From Bacillota bacterium (GTDB taxonomy: Bacteria; Bacillota_A; Clostridia; DSM-8532), in contig JAFADM010000496.1 in NCBI GenBank assembly GCA_023424865.1, forward strand, positions 1 to 9,262: a DNA stretch of 9,262 nucleotides, read 5' to 3'. How positions within the stretch are numbered: position 1 is the first letter of the stretch; every line of letters starts with the position of its first letter. Both the position numbers and the translations under genes were made by a program. This document shows, piece after piece, positions 7,378-9,262 of this stretch. The notes under the pieces were generated by a model that searched no databases, had not been told where the DNA came from, and saw only the letters and a program-made list of their open reading frames with translations.

Positions 7378-7447
7378 ATTTAAAAAGGCCTAGCTTAGTT
7401 GATTAAATGCAGTACGGCCAAAAATCCAAAGCCAAGGAGGATAGGTT

Positions 7448-7777
7448 ATGAAGCTATTATTTGCAATTGTTAGTGATGAGGACGGCAACATCCTGGCCGA
7501 CAAGCTGAACAAGGAGGGCTTTGGCGCCACCAAGCTCTGCTCAAGCGGTGGATTTTTGAAAAGCGGAAATACGACTTTTTTAATAGCAACCGATGATGAT
7601 AAGGTGGACAGAGCACTTGCAGTTATTGGGGACACCTGCAAAAACCGCCGGCGCATGATTTCCCCCGAAAAGCTTCCGGGCAGCTTCGGAGCCTTTAACA
7701 TGGCCATGCCCATTGAAGTGAATGTTGGTGGCGCTACTGTCTTCACACTCAATATTGAGCAGTTTTTAAAACTATAG
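7448..7777 (+). CDS. darA: Cyclic-di-AMP receptor, DarA/PstA type (PII-like)
   Basis: Small cytoplasmic PII-like protein (109 residues, the family's usual size) that forms trimers and binds c-di-AMP; the downstream partner remains uncertain in the family. The N terminus MKLLFAIVSDEDG, the signature ATKLCSSGGFLKSGNTTFL (27-45) and the C-terminal PIEVNVGGATVF (88-99) align well with Bacillus YaaQ/DarA. T28, F36, L37, N41 and F99 are kept. Positions 24 and 26, Asn and Arg in the Bacillus NFRxTKL sequence as I recall it, are both Gly here. The ATG has AAGGAGG 7 nt upstream, and a strong promoter precedes it. In other Bacillota this gene often sits near tmk and holB; here it is followed by an MFS transporter instead. 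Other symbols are pstA and yaaQ. It appears intact. Confidence 0.95.
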   Translation: MKLLFAIVSDEDGNILADKLNKEGFGATKLCSSGGFLKSGNTTFLIATDDDKVDRALAVIGDTCKNRRRMISPEKLPGSFGAFNMAMPIEVNVGGATVFTLNIEQFLKL

Positions 7778-7791
7778 TACTTATAGCTCAG

Positions 7792-7817
7792 AAGCGCCAA
7801 ACGATTCATCGGCGCTT
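7792..7817 (+). other. Stem-loop after darA
   Basis: AAGCGCC (7792-7798) and GGCGCTT (7811-7817) form a perfect 7-bp stem with a 12-nt loop, 14 nt after the darA stop codon. It is followed by TGCGGG rather than a U-run. It may protect the darA 3' end or belong to a larger folded leader. Confidence 0.5.
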
Positions 7818-7819
7818 TG

Positions 7820-7858
7820 CGGGTATAGCCCCCTTCATTTGAGGGCATGGCCCGTTTT
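7820..7858 (+). terminator. Possible terminator or attenuator between darA and MFS gene
   Basis: CGGG (7820-7823) pairs with CCCG (7851-7854) around an inner GCCC/GGGC stem (7828-7831 with 7843-7846), followed by TTTT (7855-7858). The GGGC segment can instead pair with GCCC at 7850-7853 in a tight hairpin that also precedes the T-run, so two exclusive folds are possible. The U-run is short and the outer stem has an internal loop, so termination may be partial. Confidence 0.4.
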
Positions 7859-7879
7859 AGGTACAAGGAAGAATGAGTA

Positions 7880-7894
7880 CACCCCGCTGGGGTG
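7880..7894 (+). other. GC-rich hairpin upstream of the MFS ribosome binding site
   Basis: CACCCC (7880-7885), loop GCT and GGGGTG (7889-7894) form a compact 6-bp stem ending 3 nt before the GAGG ribosome binding site (7898-7901). Its position could influence translation of the transporter gene. No known riboswitch class was recognised. Confidence 0.45.
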
Positions 7895-7908
7895 AACGAG
7901 GTTAGTGC

Positions 7909-9219
7909 ATGTCACAGCAGCATATGGAACCAACACAAATGCCCACAGAAAAAGAAATGGAACGCAATCGCCTGCTTGGAATAATTGAAGGCGCATCAGC
8001 CCGTACCATTTTCAATCTTACAAGCGGAGCCTTTCTGGTTGGGTTATTAAAGTACATGGGTGCCAGTGATACTGTTTGCGGATACATATTGGCCGTTCCT
8101 GTATTGGCCGCCGTCATACAGTTCCTGTCACCCATTGTGCTTGAGCGGCTTAAATTTCGCCTGAGTATTATAACCCTGTGTGCATCAGCTCACAGGGCTT
8201 TGTTAACTTCTTTGATCATTATCCCTTTTTTGCCGATCCCAAAAAACGGAAAGCTGATTATCACCTTTATCGTTTTTCTTCTTTCCTACGCAGCGGTTTC
8301 CTTTGCAAACCCGGCCGTATCCAATATGTATGTCAGCTTTGTCCCACAGAACATGCGAGGGCGTTATTTTGGCAAAAGAGAAAGCTATCTCTTATTTTCC
8401 GCTACGGTTGTAAGCCTTGTTCTCGGAAAGGTCCTTGACGTCTACGAGGCCAAAGACAGCGAAATAACCGGGTATCTCATTGTCTACGGGGTTATCTTCG
8501 TATTTACGATTATTAATCACTTTTCCCTTCGTGCTATGAAGGAAGTGCCCCTCATCCATACTGTTGAACCCATACGCATCCGGGAGATTTTCACGCTCCC
8601 CTTTAAAGATAAAACCTTTATCGTTTACTTTATTATGTCCATTATCTGGAATATATCCATTCAGGTGGCCAGTGCCTTTTTCGCTGTTTATTTTAAATCT
8701 GACTTGAATATGAATTATACCACCATTACCACCCTGGGTATGGTTAACTCCTTAACCTATGTGGTAACGGCCAGCTTTTGGGGACGGTTTGCCGATCGCC
8801 ACAGCTGGGCCCGTACCTCCATGCTCACCATCGGCATACTGGCGTTCACCCATTTTCTCTGGTTTTTATGCTTTAAGGGCAGCCCCATGCTTTTGGTCTT
8901 GCTGTCCATTGCCCATGTATTTGGGGGAGTTGCCTGGTCGGGCATCAACGTCTCCCTATTCAATCTCCAGTTTGATTTTACACCCAATGAAAAAAGAACG
9001 GTCTATATCGGACTCAACGCGGCTACCAGCGGTATTATCGGTTATTTAGCCGCCATTTTGGGATCTCAATTGGTCAGCTTCTTCGGACATGCTCCCATTG
9101 TCCTGTTCGGCGCCGGTTTTGACATCAAGCAGGTGCTGTTCCTTGTATCGTCCACCCTGCTCTTTGTATGCGCCGCTTACATCGGGCTTTTCATGAATAG
9201 GAGGAAGAAAAATGTTTAA
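7909..9219 (+). CDS. MFS transporter, substrate unknown
   Basis: Integral membrane protein of 436 residues with about 12 predicted helices, roughly at 33-52, 57-77, 85-108, 117-134, 160-178, 188-207, 236-258, 273-293, 305-323, 330-348, 368-390 and 406-428. The first 30 residues are hydrophilic and cytoplasmic. The cytoplasmic loop motif MRGRYFGKRES (149-159) and GRFADRHSWAR between helices 8 and 9 resemble the basic loop motifs of major facilitator proteins. The substrate cannot be predicted; a drug or metabolite exporter is possible. The ATG has GAGG about 7 nt upstream. It lies 131 bp downstream of darA with folded RNA between, and its last 8 bases overlap the next gene. It appears intact. 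Confidence 0.9.
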   Translation: MSQQHMEPTQMPTEKEMERNRLLGIIEGASARTIFNLTSGAFLVGLLKYMGASDTVCGYILAVPVLAAVIQFLSPIVLERLKFRLSIITLCASAHRALLTSLIIIPFLPIPKNGKLIITFIVFLLSYAAVSFANPAVSNMYVSFVPQNMRGRYFGKRESYLLFSATVVSLVLGKVLDVYEAKDSEITGYLIVYGVIFVFTIINHFSLRAMKEVPLIHTVEPIRIREIFTLPFKDKTFIVYFIMSIIWNISIQVASAFFAVYFKSDLNMNYTTITTLGMVNSLTYVVTASFWGRFADRHSWARTSMLTIGILAFTHFLWFLCFKGSPMLLVLLSIAHVFGGVAWSGINVSLFNLQFDFTPNEKRTVYIGLNAATSGIIGYLAAILGSQLVSFFGHAPIVLFGAGFDIKQVLFLVSSTLLFVCAAYIGLFMNRRKKNV

Positions 9220-9262
9220 AACGGAAAAGGATATGATTTTGGAGCTTCGTGAAAGAATGCGG
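9212..9262 (+). CDS. Start of an unidentified gene, cut by the window edge
   Basis: An ATG at 9212 has AGGAGG 7 nt upstream (9199-9204) and stays open for 17 codons to the edge (MFKTEKDMILELRERMR). It overlaps the transporter stop by 8 bp in another frame, which suggests translational coupling and a shared operon. Too little is visible to name the product. Confidence 0.75.
   Translation, partial: MFKTEKDMILELRERMR

Noticed and set aside
7847..7876. Nine-codon leader peptide (MARFRYKEE) ahead of the MFS gene
   Set aside because: The purine-rich GAGGG lies only about 1 nt from the ATG, which is too close for a normal ribosome binding site, and the codons show no regulatory run of one amino acid.

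Overview
The window looks like ordinary chromosome from a low-GC-type Gram-positive bacterium (Bacillota), most likely class Clostridia, although base composition is only moderately balanced (about half G+C by eye). The indicators are a cyclic-di-AMP receptor of the DarA/PstA type, a VanW-domain envelope protein with a G5-like tail, strong AGGAGG-type ribosome binding sites, sigma-A-like promoters, and a bifunctional Nnr enzyme close to alr. No phage genes, transposase, CRISPR array, tRNA or rRNA was seen.

Layout. Two gene blocks diverge from a 135-bp intergenic region (4520-4654). The minus-strand block reads leftwards: a Nudix hydrolase, a coiled-coil protein of unknown function, the NAD(P)H-hydrate repair enzyme Nnr, and alanine racemase Alr. 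It ends in a non-coding tandem-repeat array of about 45-bp units (114-342) that begins at the alr stop codon. A possible promoter at 29-57 then points out of the left edge. The plus-strand block reads rightwards: a membrane-anchored VanW/G5 protein with an RluA-type pseudouridine synthase 30 bp behind it; darA under its own well-formed promoter; a structured leader of about 130 nt; a 12-helix MFS transporter; and the first 17 codons of another gene translationally coupled to the transporter.

How the genes fit together. Nnr and the Nudix protein both suit metabolite repair or housecleaning (damaged NAD(P)H, unwanted nucleoside-diphosphate compounds). Alr supplies D-alanine for peptidoglycan, and the VanW protein probably acts at the cell wall. 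DarA binds c-di-AMP, which in Bacillota is tied to osmotic and cell-wall homeostasis. These links are inferred from family knowledge; the sequence itself shows only adjacency.

I found no clearly new biological system. The points most worth a second look are the 45-bp repeat array behind alr, the hairpin-rich leader between darA and the MFS gene, the unassigned coiled-coil gene overlapping nnr, and substitutions in the DarA ligand-binding segment.
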